Notes under the pieces: generated by a model
What the model was told of the DNA's origin: nothing
The model's database searches: none
What the model saw: only the letters and a program-made list of their open reading frames with translations
Position numbers and translations under genes: made by a program
Origin: Rotaria sp. Silwood1
Taxonomy: Eukaryota > Rotifera > Eurotatoria > Philodinida > Philodinidae
DNA: 64,000 nt
NCBI GenBank assembly: GCA_905250075.1
Contig: CAJNOP010000016.1
Span: 1,335,661 to 1,399,660, forward strand
Direction of reading: 5' to 3'
Part shown: one piece after another, positions 50,601-61,505 of the stretch
Position numbering within the stretch: position 1 is the stretch's first letter
How the letters are laid out: each line of letters begins with the position of its first letter

Positions 50601-51980
50601 GGAATCATCGAAAATCATATTAAAAAATAAGTCGCAACTCAACAAACTATTCTGATTATGAAAGATTAGTTCTCAAATTATTCTTACATGTATTTATCTT
50701 AATTTTGATTTTTTTTAAACAAAAGTTGTCTTTTATGAAACACAGTCTAGACAGAATGTTGAAGGATAAAGGGTGAAAACTCACAGTCACTCACATCACA
50801 TAGTGTGACAGAAATTGTTGATATATGATAAAAGACAGTATATGAGTAACGTCCCTTTATAATATATAAACTATTGCTTAATTTGTATTTTTGAATGATT
50901 AAGTAAAAGAATGATGAAGAAATTTATCCCAGAATAAAACGAATAAAACAATCTCGTTATGATTATTAACAGCAGGTACGTCGTGTTTCACATTGTAATC
51001 TCACAGGAATTGCACGAACAGCTTTGTTTTGAGAGAAGAAGAAAAGACTGAATGAATTTTCATAAATTGATACTGACAACCAACGAACATACACTCAAAT
51101 CTAGAAGAAAAGAGGAGCGTAATCAACGAAAAACTAGACTGAGTGTTGCCTTACCACCACAAGAAAGAAAAACATTATAGTTATTATGATTGACATTGTT
51201 ATTTCATAGATTATTTTCAAATTTGCAGAGCACTGTCCTACTAATCGTCATCTTCTTGTTACCCCACTATAGAAAGGTGTCTTTGTGAAGCTACTTGTAC
51301 CACTAAATATTTTATGAGAGCATCTTCTTTTGTAATAAGTTGTTTTTATTCTCGAGGTTTCTATGCTTTTAACTAAATATTTTCTATCGTCTCTTTAAAC
51401 TAACTTTGAATAATTTGATTTCCTTCTACATTGTTTCAATTAACGGATACAACAAGAAAAACATTTTCTATAGAATTAAAACGATTCTTAAAAGTAAACA
51501 TAGATCCTAATGTTAAGTTCTTTGGATCCAATAATACGATATCAATCCTTCGCAGTTATTATGCTACTTGAAGAAGAACTTCGTATAGGACTTTGAATTT
51601 ATTATGAATAATTTATTCGTTAATAGATATCTTCGAACGGGTACACGACGCGTACAAAAACGTAAAACAGCTATTATAAAAGGAAGTTATAATCCAGAAT
51701 ATCATTCAAAATTAAAATATAATGCATGCAATGTTATGGGTAAATATGTTTAAAAAAAAATACTGTTTTTCTTTTGAACTATTAAAAATAAAAATCAACT
51801 ATTTCAGGTCGTCGTCTTCAAGTAACAGTATGGCAACGTGGTGGTAAATTTGAAAAAAATCAATGTATTGGTGAAGCATTTATTCAACTTGATAATTTAA
51901 CATTAAATCAACATACTATAGCTTGGTATATATTATTTCGAGAAAAATTAGTTGAAAGCGAATTTTATGATTCAAGTTGA
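38670..51980 (+). CDS. RIM (regulating synaptic membrane exocytosis / UNC-10)
   Basis: Eight exons: 38670-39189, 39469-40214, 40753-41663, 43979-44328, 44394-44819, 46899-48294, 51627-51739 and 51808-51980 (TGA). All phases join, giving 1544 codons. RIM is the presynaptic active-zone scaffold that links Rab3 vesicles, Munc13, RIM-BP and calcium channels. Visible domains: an N-terminal Rab3-binding-like helix; an eight-Cys FYVE-type zinc finger at about residues 99-163, ending WRCRMC and RKSG as in RIMs; a PDZ domain at about 822-895 (GLGMRIVGG, ADVQGNIEVGDQILEFNG); a C2A domain at about 992-1110 (LEDEPRWYELRD); and a C2B domain at about 1400-1535, split over three exons (PDTYVKTYLR, LQVTVW, AWYILF). 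Linkers are Ser/Thr/Asn-rich. RxLPxxP-type SH3 ligands occur before PDZ (RRLPEIP) and between PDZ and C2A (RRNLPPLPP). Start chosen at the first in-frame ATG. Introns carry repeats and a TIR element. Confidence 0.95.
42715..42965 (+). repeat. Dispersed repeat family A, copy 3 (RIM intron 3)
   Basis: Shares GTTGATATATGATC, TCATCATAATATAAGAATTA, GATTAGCAATAGCAACTACA and GGAATTGTGCTAACAG with copies 1, 2 and 4, same strand and order. It lies sense to RIM. Confidence 0.65.
45321..46592. mobile_element. TIR element with subterminal repeats in RIM intron 5
   Basis: The left end reads AAGCCCTCGACACATTAG. The right end, reversed, reads AACCCCTGACGTATTAG. Both continue AAGACCC, and TA flanks both (45319-45320 and 46593-46594). 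Related motifs (GGGTCTTCTAATAYGTC, GATCTTCTATT) repeat inside both ends. A run of 15 G (46535-46549) lies near the right end. Open frames at 45670-45455 (-), 45841-46026 and 46151-46444 may be decayed transposase, but I see no catalytic motif. Superfamily not assigned. Confidence 0.55.
50745..51035 (+). repeat. Dispersed repeat family A, copy 4 (RIM intron 6)
   Basis: The longest match to copy 1: GTTGAAGGATAAAGGGT, GTTGATATATGATAAAAGACA, TTATAATATATAAACTAT, TGATTAAGTAAAAGAATGA and GGAATTGCACGAACAGCTTT all occur in the common order and strand. Confidence 0.65.
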
Positions 51981-52182
51981 TGTCAGATTTTTGTCTATTT
52001 TAATGTGATGATGATGTCGTTATATGTATATATGTATTCATATACGACGAATGTTTATTTTCGTTCTTCCTTTATGGAGATTTATAATTATTGAATATCA
52101 TTTCGTATATGTATTAAGATTTGGACTGATTTCTCCTTGATTCATTCAATGTAAAATTAAATTAAATTTATTAAACGATAAA

Positions 52183-52188
52183 AATAAA
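52183..52188 (+). terminator. Poly(A) signal of RIM
   Basis: AATAAA about 200 nt after the RIM stop at 51978-51980. No other candidate is closer. Confidence 0.5.
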
Positions 52189-52563
52189 ACATTCAATAAC
52201 ATGTTGATTAAGTATTATTACTGGATCTGAGAATGTCATAAACAAAATCTAAGCTCATATTGATTAACTCTTTAATGGCGAGATAATGAGATATTAAAGA
52301 AGATTCATGTAGGCTCGACTTATCTTTTTTTATAATTATCTTTTCTATTGTTTCAATGTAGCGCTCGTTTCAGCTGGAAGTTCATTATCATATGTAGCTA
52401 AGGTGTTATTTCATTATCATCTTCTCGTGCTCTAATTCAGTGAAAAGCTATTCATATAATCTTGTTTAATTTGTTAAAACTTCAACATTTATTCAAGTTA
52501 AACTTTTTAATAATCAGTATTTCAAGTTTGCAATATTGTCGTTAAACTTTGAATCCATTTACA

Positions 52564-53898
52564 ATGCCATAGTCCAACATCATTGTGCAATTCAAGGAAA
52601 AATCTAAATTTTCAAAGCGAGTATCCAATAATGCTGCTGTAAAACGGAAGCATACAAAACCAAATGCATCAAAAATAACAAACAATAATCAAGTTGCAAA
52701 AGTGTCACGTAAACATCTTATTGACTCATTAGCTGAAATAGGCATATTAATTCCAACTGGTATAAAAACTGATGTATTACGTCCGTTATATGAAACTAAT
52801 ATTATCGAAGAACAAAAGAAAAAGAAGAATAAACTTACAATTGCATCAGCAATGGCTAAAGCTCATCATAATCAACATGCTGCATCGGCTGATGATTCTT
52901 CGGATGATAATACACATCAAATTGATGATATTAATATTAATTATAACAAAATGACTCCAGCCGATACACAAGATGAAGAAGGAGACCTTATTATTGCTCC
53001 TCAACCAAAAATATCAAACGAATTTTCTCATCAAGCTGAAATAACAAATAACATTAATAACAATTCTGGTAAGCCGTTTATATCGTTTTCGGCTTCAACA
53101 GCTGAAGAGAACTTACATTTTGGAAGTAATGGACCATCTGTACGAGGAAACAGTGACCTTGAAACTGTTCCGAATGGTTTAAGAAAAGCTATTATTGAAG
53201 GTTATAATGTTAATTTGGTTCGTCTTCTTCTTCTTCGAGACAACAAAAAATATAATCGTAATGATGATGTTGATGAAGACAAAAATGTTTATCTTAAACA
53301 AAAGGATGATCATCGTTTACATAAAAACCTTACTATTCTTGAATTTATATTAGCTTTTACACATTATTTAAATATCATCGATGAAGTTTTTCCTCAACGA
53401 CGGCGTGAATTAACAGCTTATATGCGTGATATAATTTGTTTATCTTCTCGGTTCGGCCATCCTTTTTTTCTATCATTACCACCGTTTATTTGCTCAAAAA
53501 GCTGAAACTCTCTTGCAAACACGTAACATTTTGATCGATAGTCCAAACTAGACCACGATATTTATTTGAATGTCTTCTCTGAATTACAACCAATGGTTTG
53601 TGATTTATGTCGAAGTCCAGACCATTCCACATCTTTTTGTAAAAAAATACTCAATCGGAATGATTTAATCGAAAAAATGTTATCGGAAAATCACGATCGT
53701 TTTCCATTTTCAACATCATCAAGAGTTTCTTTTCGTCAAGTTTTAGGTAGTGATGATATTAAGCAAGATTCTGGTTCTACTTGTAAATTTTATAATGGAG
53801 CAGGTTTCGGAAAATGTGTTCAACCGAATTGTCGTTTTCTTCATTTATGTTCTCGTTGTCGAGGTACACACCCCAGAAAATTGTGTAATATCAAATAA
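52564..53898 (+). pseudogene. Gag-like ORF with CCHC knuckles, broken
   Basis: A lysine-rich, disordered N-terminal part is followed by a helical region and, at 53590-53640, a zinc knuckle with CX2CX4HX4C spacing (VCDLCRSPDHSTSFC). A second Cys/His cluster at 53780-53890 has a CX10CX4CX3H part and a CX2CX3HX4C part. This arrangement is typical of DIRS-group Gag proteins. The ATG at 52564 is followed after one codon by TAG, and three in-frame stops lie at about 53503-53550. Confidence 0.65.
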
Positions 53899-54185
53899 AT
53901 TGACATTATATATAAAGTGTATTGCTGCTATGAAAAAAATACATATGAACTGTACTGCTGCTATTAATAATATTAATAATTATTATTAAAAAATAAGTTT
54001 AAATACTCCTACAAGTACGAATAATATAATAAATATAGAAATATTTTATAAAAATCAAGCATTCTCTAATAGAGTATGTTTTTTTTTTCATTTAAATTGA
54101 ATTAACGTATTTATGAGATGAGTCGCTGAATTATGTTTGCTATAATTGATCTAATTATCCTTTATTTATAGTTATCAGTTGCTCT

Positions 54186-55231
54186 ATGAGCATTCCTCTG
54201 GTAGCAACTACGCCAATTGATATCTGTGGATTGGAGCAAGAATTGGCTGGTCATCCTGATAAGAAATTTACTTCATTCTTGTTATCAGGCTTCCGTGAAT
54301 GTTTTGATACTGGTATCTCCAACATACCTAATAAACCTTTAGAATACCCCAATTTACGATCAAGACACCGTGATCCTGAAAATGTTAATCGTTTAGTGGC
54401 AGAAGAACTTAACAAATGTTTCCTAATCGGTCCGTACAACTCTGCATCTTTTTTAATTATCGAATAAATCCTATTGGTTTGGTTGAATCGAAATATTCAA
54501 AAAAGAAACGTTTAATTGTTGATTTATCTGCTCCTCATAATGATAAAGACCATCCAAGTATCAATTCTTTAATCGATAAAGATTCCTATTCTCTATCATA
54601 TGTTACTGTCGATGATGCTATTAAAAGTATTCAGAAATTAGGAAAGAGTGCCTGGATGAATAAAGCTGATATTCAAGATGCTTTTAAATTGCTTCCCATT
54701 AAACAATCTCTATGGCCTTTCTATAGCATTAAGTGGAATAATAACTATTATTTCTTTGTATGCTTACCATTTGGTTCGCCTAGTTCACCTAAATTATTTG
54801 ACAGGTTAAGTGAAGCTATTTTTTAGATTGCTGAACATAATTATGGTATTAAAAACATGTTACATTTATTGGATGACTTTTTTCTAGTAGACAGTCCCGA
54901 TGATGGTGGAGAACGAACATTTGCCATGATTAGTTTTATTTTCAATCGACTTAAAATTCCTTTATCAGTAAATAAAACCGTCCGTCCTGTTCAAGAAATT
55001 GAATATTTAGGTATTATTCTTGATTCAAATCGCATGGAGGCGAGATTACCTCAAGAAAATGTATTACGTATCATGGAAATGATGAGACCTTTACTTAATC
55101 GATGTAAATGTAAAAAATGTGAATTACTAGTTGTCCTAGGTCACACGTTATTTGCATCCAGGGCTGTTATTCCAGGCAGAACATTTGTTCATTATTTATT
55201 CAACTTGACCACTTATGTTCGATCTCTATAA
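54186..55231 (+). pseudogene. Reverse transcriptase of the DIRS-like element, broken
   Basis: The order of motifs is that of a DIRS-type RT: RINPIGLVESK, KKRLIVDLSAPH, ADIQDAFKLLPI, FVCLPFGSPSSP, the catalytic LLDDFF and IEYLGIILD. There is a frameshift in a T-run at about 54450 and an in-frame TAG at 54824-54826, just before the segment with the catalytic Asp pair. Frame changes again after 55231. Confidence 0.8.
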
Positions 55232-55292
55232 TCACATATTACCATTACTCGACAAGCCCAACTCGAGCTAACAATGTGGTATCGACATTTGC

Positions 55293-55830
55293 ATGAATGG
55301 AACGGAACTTTTTTTCTTTCTTGGTCTTAATATTTTCATCAATACTGATTTGGCTTTCTCTACGGATGCTAGTACAACTGTCGGGTGTGGTGCTGTTTTT
55401 GGGAATGAGTGGTTTGCTCACCGATGGTCTGAGCAAATGCTTAATCTTCCAGAAAATGAAAAATCAACAGCATTTTTCGAGATTATTCCTATCGTTATTG
55501 CCGCAGGTTATGAGGCTCTCAATGGAAGAGGAAGCGAATTTGTCTTTTATGTGATAATCAGGCTACAGTTAACATCATTAATAAAGGTCAATCAAGAAGC
55601 TCTTTTATTATGGCGTTTACGCGTAGATTAACTTTACTTGCTATGCAACATCAATTTTTATTGCGAGCTGTTTATATTTCTACATATGAAAATAATTTAG
55701 CAGATTCTCTGTCTCGTTTACAGATAAATCGCTTTCGTCAACTATTACCAACCGCCAGTCAATATCCGAAAAACGTTCCTTCAATGAAAGACTTAACCTT
55801 TCCATCGATCGAATCGATAGTATTGTAACT
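55293..55830 (+). pseudogene. RNase H domain of the DIRS-like element, broken
   Basis: FSTDASTTVGCGAVF gives the first catalytic Asp and the Gly-rich turn; FFEIIPIVIAA gives the Glu helix; a frame change near 55550 separates these from the remaining part, which ends ENNLADSLSRLQ, the usual RNase H tail in this group. Confidence 0.7.
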
Positions 55831-55849
55831 AATTTATTTAATAATGCTA

Positions 55850-56853
55850 TTTCTTCAACTTCGAAAACATCATATTCTTCTGGTTATCAACTTTTTATTC
55901 GTTTTGCAGCTATATCCGGTTTGAACATGCATTCTTATCGTTTACCTCATAATGCTATTTTACGTTTCATAGCATTTTGTCATGGTATTCGTAACATTCG
56001 ATATTCTACAATTCGCTCTTACTTAGCTGCTATTTGCCTTTATCGTTTACGTGCTGGTTTTTCTGATCCATTTTTAGATATGCGCAGTTATAAACTACCA
56101 CAAATTGAAATGATTCTTAAAGGCGCACGACGTTTAGATTTTTTACCCACCATACAATGCAAACCTATTACCATCGATATTCTAAACAAATTAATTGGCG
56201 TATTACGATGCGGTATATTTAATCCTTATCTCGATACATTAATGCAAGCAGCACTTACTACCGCATTTTGGAGTTTCTTCAGATCCGGTGAATTATTTCC
56301 TGATAAATTTTCTCCACGCTTACATGTTACAAAAGCTGATATTCAATGTGATATAAACTGTATTATTATTCATTAAAAATTATTAAAAACTCATATAGAA
56401 CGGAGAGGACCGAATATTCGTTTGTTTAAAAACGGATCTATTAATTGTGCAGTTCATTCTCTAAATTATTTTACTCTTCTTCGCAACGGCAATAATCATG
56501 ATTCTCCTTTCTTTCTTTTACCCAACGGTCAAGCATTAACTCGTCGTGCTTTTATCTTCAATTTAAGACATTTATTGCTTCAATTAGGTTATGAAGCTTC
56601 TGCTTATAGTGAACATAGTCTATTAGTAGAAGCAGCTACATCTGCAGCGGCGGCTGGTGTTCCTGATCATTTAATAAAAACCCTAGGTTGTTGGAAGTCG
56701 TTGTCTTATTTATATTACATCCGTGTTAGTGACACTGTAATTCTTAAAGCTCATAATGAATATTGCAGTTTTTTTCTTAGTTATTTAGTCTGTTTATTGC
56801 TTTTTCTATATATTTTCTTTTGTTTTGGGTGTGAAGCTCTCATCTTGCGATAG
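55850..56853 (+). pseudogene. Tyrosine recombinase of the DIRS-like element, broken
   Basis: The catalytic-domain Arg I is seen in FWSFFRSGEL. The HxxR box is present but reads HSLLVEAA, with Leu where the catalytic Arg belongs. The following GVPDHLIKTLG helix is intact, but GRW is GCW; LYYIR holds the likely nucleophile Tyr. A TAA stop at 56374-56376 splits the domain. The catalytic loss and stop indicate that this copy cannot recombine. Confidence 0.75.
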
Positions 56854-57480
56854 AGCTTCTTGTGGCGTTTAAAGTGCCCGAAAATAACTATAAAAAAATA
56901 TCTTTAACTTTATTTTTATTGTATTTAATTGTTTTGTTTTTGTCACTTTGTACTTTGGCAGTAAATACATATGTGCCCAACTCGCCACTATATAAATAAC
57001 AGTCTTCTCATAGAGAGATCGACATGAATATAAAATTAAAATATCGTATTTTGTTTTTTGCATCTTGATTGTCTAATGACAAATTTCATGAACCTATAAT
57101 AGAGCTTCTTTAAATATTTACTCAAGAAACTAATTACTCTAACAAATCAACAAGTTTTTGTAAAATTTATTCGAATAACTCAAAGTGATCAGTGTCATTC
57201 ATACAAGGTCTCCTGACACCTGTTTGTATTTCTTGACCTATGGAATTACACAAAGAAAAAGATTAAATATTTTGATTTTCAATAATTTTCAATTCATAGA
57301 TTTCGCACTCTTTTCATGATACTCTTGATAGGAACTGTTAACACCAGCTGGAAAAGCTACTGTAGTAGGTTTCTCTATCTACTATATTCAATTTATTCTT
57401 CCATTGATTATTCATTGTCCTTAAATTTTATGCGGTGTTTATTAACCATCAACATGTGTAAATTGTGGTACTTAGGAAAA

Positions 57481-58457
57481 TACTATCGGGGTTAAATGAA
57501 TTTCGCTCTCACCCCCTTTGTGTTTTTTGTTTTTCTTACTATACTTCTTTTATTTATTAATCCACTATATATAGCGAGAAAGTCCGAAGCGCGCTGTATC
57601 TTTTTACATATTTACTTTGAGCATCAAATGTAGTTTAAAGTGTAAAAAATGTGTTAGAAAAAAAAAGTGTCATTTTTTTACTACAATATCGAGCGTCCAT
57701 AATATTGTAACATTTTTTATTTCACATATATCTTGGCTTAGATAGAAGATCAAATCTTGAATTTTTTTTCAAAGAATGTGCTGTGAAAGGCTCTACAAAA
57801 CCTGTATCATTGAATTCCAGTTTACCTGTTATAATGGTTTTTCTTATACTCAAAATGAACAACTTACATGACAGTGTCACATCCCATACTATTAAAAATG
57901 TTTGGAGCACTTTTTTGTTTCACTATATGAGTTGGTTCATACAGCTTTTGTAGAGCTTTCGACGGCACATCTTTTTAAAAAAAAAATCAATATTCTATCA
58001 TTTTCTCAAGTCGAGATATATGCAAAACAAAAAGTGTTCCAAACATTTTCAATATTATGGGATGTGACACTGTCATGTAAGTTGTTCATTTTGAGTATAA
58101 GAAAAACCATTAGAACAGGGTATCTGTAATTCAATCATTCAAGTTTTATAGAGCTTTTCACAGCGCATCCTTTGAAAAAAAATTCAAGATTTGATCTTCT
58201 ATCTAAGCCAAGATATATGTGAAATAAAAAATGTTACAGTGTTATGGACACTCGGTATTGTAGTAAAAAAATGACACTTTTTTTTTCTAACACATTTTTT
58301 ACACTTTAAACTACATTTGATACTCAACGCAAAGATATAAAAAGATGCAGTGAGTTCCGGGCTTTCTCGCTATATATAGTAGATCGATAAATAAACGAAA
58401 TATAGTAATAAAAAGAAAAACAAACAAACAGGAGAAATTCAATTGGCCCCGATAGTA
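57481..58457. mobile_element. 973-bp palindromic transposon (57483-58455) with TA flanks
   Basis: The element starts CTATCGGGGTTAAATGAATT and its reverse complement starts CTATCGGGGCCAATTGAATT; TA lies directly outside both ends. The arms, each over 400 bp, match almost throughout (CTATATATAGCGAGAAAG; CAAATGTAGTTTAAAGTG; TGTGACACTGTCATGTAAG) around a short centre near 57930-58010. No transposase. A DNA transposon with TA target choice and very long TIRs (foldback/MITE type). Confidence 0.8.
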
Positions 58458-58484
58458 GATCAGCTTACAGAAGCACATTTCGGG

Positions 58485-58745
58485 CATGAGTGTGGGTAAA
58501 CCGAAATATACTATTCCATCGAACACAACAAGATCTATCGAAATTAGGTCTATCTGCGTCCGACTTACCCCACTTCCACATCTTAATATGCTGGCATAGA
58601 CATGAGAGGAAATACTGAAAGGTATTTCTGTTCAATGGGTGCGTGTGGATGTGAGTCTTTTCTTGAAACAAACTCACACCCACAACAACACGTATTTCCG
58701 CATCGACATGCCCTTCCAAACTCGCACCCCACGCCCACACCCTAG
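58485..58745. repeat. Scattered telomere-like GTGTGGG runs with a hairpin
   Basis: GAGTGTGGGTA (58487-58497), GTGCGTGTGGATGTGAGT (about 58638-58655) and the complementary ACTCACACCCACAAC (about 58671-58685) and CCCCACGCCCACACCC (about 58726-58741) lie within 260 bp. The middle two can pair. Similar runs occur at 1912-2585. Confidence 0.35.
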
Positions 58746-59357
58746 AGCTCAAACAATAACAGATTATTAGCATCATATGTATACTATAATTGGTAAAAAA
58801 TCACATTTTTCTGATAACTGATTGAAGCTACATAAGCAAAGGAGAATTGTGTCACTGTATGGTTGAGCATGCCTATATATGTAATAATTTATGAATATAT
58901 GTGATTATGTCTATATATTTCCAATACTCTCTACTCCTCAAATGCAAAAACAAGGGATATAGACAGTATTCAGAATTATTAATATATAACAATAAATGAT
59001 TATTAATACTTCTAATGTCTGATAGTGGACGCATCTGAAAAATGGGAGTATATCAAGTGGAAAAAGCGAGATTTCAATGTTGAGAACTACGAACGAAGTA
59101 CAGTATTACATTGATACTTCACTGCACTTCAGTCATACTTCAGGATACCGAAATTTTGCTTTTTTCCAGTGGGGCATATACATATTTATATTATCATTTA
59201 TATTTGTTTATACAGATACATATATAAATGATTGTATAAATATATATATGTATATATAACCTTTTTTCTGGAAGAAGAACTAGAGGATATAGGCAGCAGT
59301 GTTCAGACCTCCAAAAAAATACAATAAATTTTCCATATAAAATCGAGTATTTTAATA
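58746..59357. other. AT-rich spacer between the two palindromic elements
   Basis: No gene. A GGGATATAGACAGTATTCAG-like motif at about 58952 recurs at about 59286 as AGGATATAGGCAGCAGTGTT, a loose direct repeat around a CACTGCACTTCA block. Confidence 0.3.
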
Positions 59358-60144
59358 TAATGGATGCGGCAGAATAAACGGTGGTCTCATTATTTTTCTA
59401 ATATCTCAATCTTTTTTTTAGACATCTCAAAACAAACTTTTTTTTTATCATAATATTCAGCTTTCAATTCTCTACAAAACTATATATTTCTTTTAATTAA
59501 AACATACTGCATAGGTTTTTGACAATCAATACAAACAATTCGTCTGATATATGCAACTTTCTAATTTAGAGTTTTGTTGAAACTGTCTTATCAAACTTAT
59601 TGATTATTCCAGGTTCTTATTGACATGAGGCAGCACACTGTTGTTGTATCATCATTGAGCAAAATATTGAGTGATGGTTTTACATAAGATTAAAAAGATT
59701 TTCATGTACTCCTAAGGACTACAGTAATTTCATGTCTCTGAAATCAAAGAAATATCTTCACTCTCATGAATCATAGGAATAAGTTATAGAGCACTAAGTG
59801 AAAATTCAAACATTTTAGTAAAACTTACCTACCATTGATTAACTCAATGATGGTACAACGAAAGTTTGCTGCCTCATGTCAATAAGAACTTGGAATAATC
59901 AATAAGTTTGATAAGACAGTTTCAACAAAACTCTAAATTAGAAAGTTGCACATATCAGAAGAATTGTTTGTATTGATTGTCAAAAACCTATGGGATACGT
60001 TTTAATTAAAAGAAATATATATAGTTTTGTAGAGAATTGAAAGCTGAATATTATGATTAAAAAAAGTTTGTTTTGAGATGTCTAAAAAAATTTTGAGATA
60101 TTAGAAAAATAATGAGACCACTGTTTATTCTGCCGCACCCGTTA
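59358..60144. mobile_element. 783-bp palindromic transposon (59360-60142) with TA flanks
   Basis: Left end ATGGATGCGGCAGAATAAAC; right end reversed ACGGGTGCGGCAGAATAAAC; TA outside both. Arms of about 300 bp (59360-59655 and 59845-60142) match almost base for base, including TTGACAATCAATACAAACAA and CTTATTGACATGAGGCAGC, around a 190-bp centre. No coding capacity. Unrelated in sequence to the neighbour at 57483. Confidence 0.8.
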
Positions 60145-60984
60145 CATTCTATTATGCTTGCAAGTTCATACTAATGTTTGTTGTATTCACTTATATATTT
60201 ATTAAATAACTCAAACAAAATTCGTATAATATTTACTATTTACTGTTACCATAAAAAGAAAATGCTACCTCTAGCTCGTGTAACATGGATCGAATATTTA
60301 GGAAAGATTCGAAAAAAAACGCTAAAAATTGAAGTAGTACTTTTGGGATTGTTGCAAATGCTCTAATTTTTTATTTAAGAAAAAAGATATGCTTCTTTGT
60401 CAACAATAGTTCTAAATGAATATTCTGTTTTAATTCCAGAAATCAATGTATGACACTGATTTAAAATCGTATAAACAAGTAAAATTAATATACCATTTGC
60501 ATTCAATTGTTTCATAGAGTTATATATTTTCGAATTCCGCAAAAAGTTTTTTTTTTTTGTAATAAAATATAATGTGACAAAAGTCAGAGAAAAGACGAAA
60601 ATTTATTTATTTTACGGAATGAACTGATGATGAAATCGATGTTTGAATTGATATAAATTTTTCCAAAAAAAAAAAATGTTCTATCTAATGACGCTTGGTA
60701 AATTATAGAAAGTGTTAAAAACGAAAGCATCTTTATTTGATTAATAGCAAATAAGAAATGTTTGGATTATATAATATTTTAAGTACGTAATAAAAATATA
60801 TTCGACGAATTTTGCAATGATTTTGATATAAAATTCTATAGTCTCGTTTTAATTTTTACTTTTTATATTATAGAATCAATCTTTATTTAAAATTTTCAGC
60901 ATAAAATGTCGAAAAAAAAAACCAGACAAAAATTGATGAAATTCATGACGAGAATTGAAGAGATTTGAATTTTTATAATAATGC
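60145..60984. other. 3' flank of BORCS8; otherwise nothing seen
   Basis: Contains the minus-strand poly(A) signal (AATAAA as TTTATT at 60882-60887, about 98 nt past the stop). A 62-codon plus-strand frame at 60178-60366 has no family signature. Confidence 0.45.
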
Positions 60985-61505
60985 TCATGATCCATGTTTT
61001 TTTTCTAATAATTGTTGTTGAATTTGTTGTTGTTTTATTAAATTTATCTGTTTGCTATTATAAATAGATTTTTCTAAATAAGTTGCAATATTCTAAAGAA
61101 AATATTCCATTGAAAATTATTACAAATAAAAATTGATTTTACATTTAAATGTTCATCACTAGTTTGAAGTGATTTAACAGCATCAACACTATATTCAACA
61201 TCAAAAATGAGACCATTCATACGATCATGTAAATTTTCAAGTTCTATTCGTTTTTGTATCATCGTAGGTAAAGATTTTCGTACATGTTCCTTAGAAATAA
61301 AAAAAAGAAAATTTATCAGACGAAAAAAATTATTCTGTTCATTTACTTGTATTCGATAGAAAGCTAATGATGGTTCATTGGCATTCGATTGTATTGTTTC
61401 ATTTATAGCACGTGTAGATGAACGTACTTTAGTTTCTATATCTGGATCTAAACGATTTGGTGAAGAATTCAAACGAGATTCTATTAAACTTGATGATGAT
61501 ATCAT
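60985..61505 (-). CDS. BORCS8: BLOC-1-related complex subunit 8
   Basis: Three exons: 61505-61347, 61289-61143 and 61092-60985 (TGA), joined in phase 0 across introns of 57 and 50 nt to 137 residues (human protein about 119). The diagnostic block NEPSLAFYRIQ followed by EHVRKSLP spans the first junction and matches the family's ANEPSxALYRLQEHVRRSLP. The later FDVEYSVDAVKSLQTS matches the conserved helix before the C-terminus. BORC sits on lysosomes and recruits Arl8 and kinesin for outward transport; BORCS8 is a small helical subunit. Start chosen at the ATG giving MISSSSLIESR, because the upstream in-frame ATG adds a non-conserved hydrophobic stretch. The C-terminus is Gln-rich. Confidence 0.88.

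Larger units (their letters stand above)
52560..57110 (+). mobile_element. Decayed DIRS/PAT-like tyrosine-recombinase retrotransposon
   Basis: Frames occur in the order Gag-like (52585-53898), reverse transcriptase (54186-55231), RNase H (55293-55830) and tyrosine recombinase (55850-56800). RT followed by a tyrosine recombinase instead of a DDE integrase defines the DIRS group. Outer boundaries are uncertain. ATAGAGCTTCTT occurs at 56850-56861 and 57099-57110 and could belong to split direct repeats as in PAT elements, but a matching 5' copy was not found. Many stops and frameshifts make it inactive. It begins about 580 bp after the RIM stop and has the same orientation. Confidence 0.8.
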
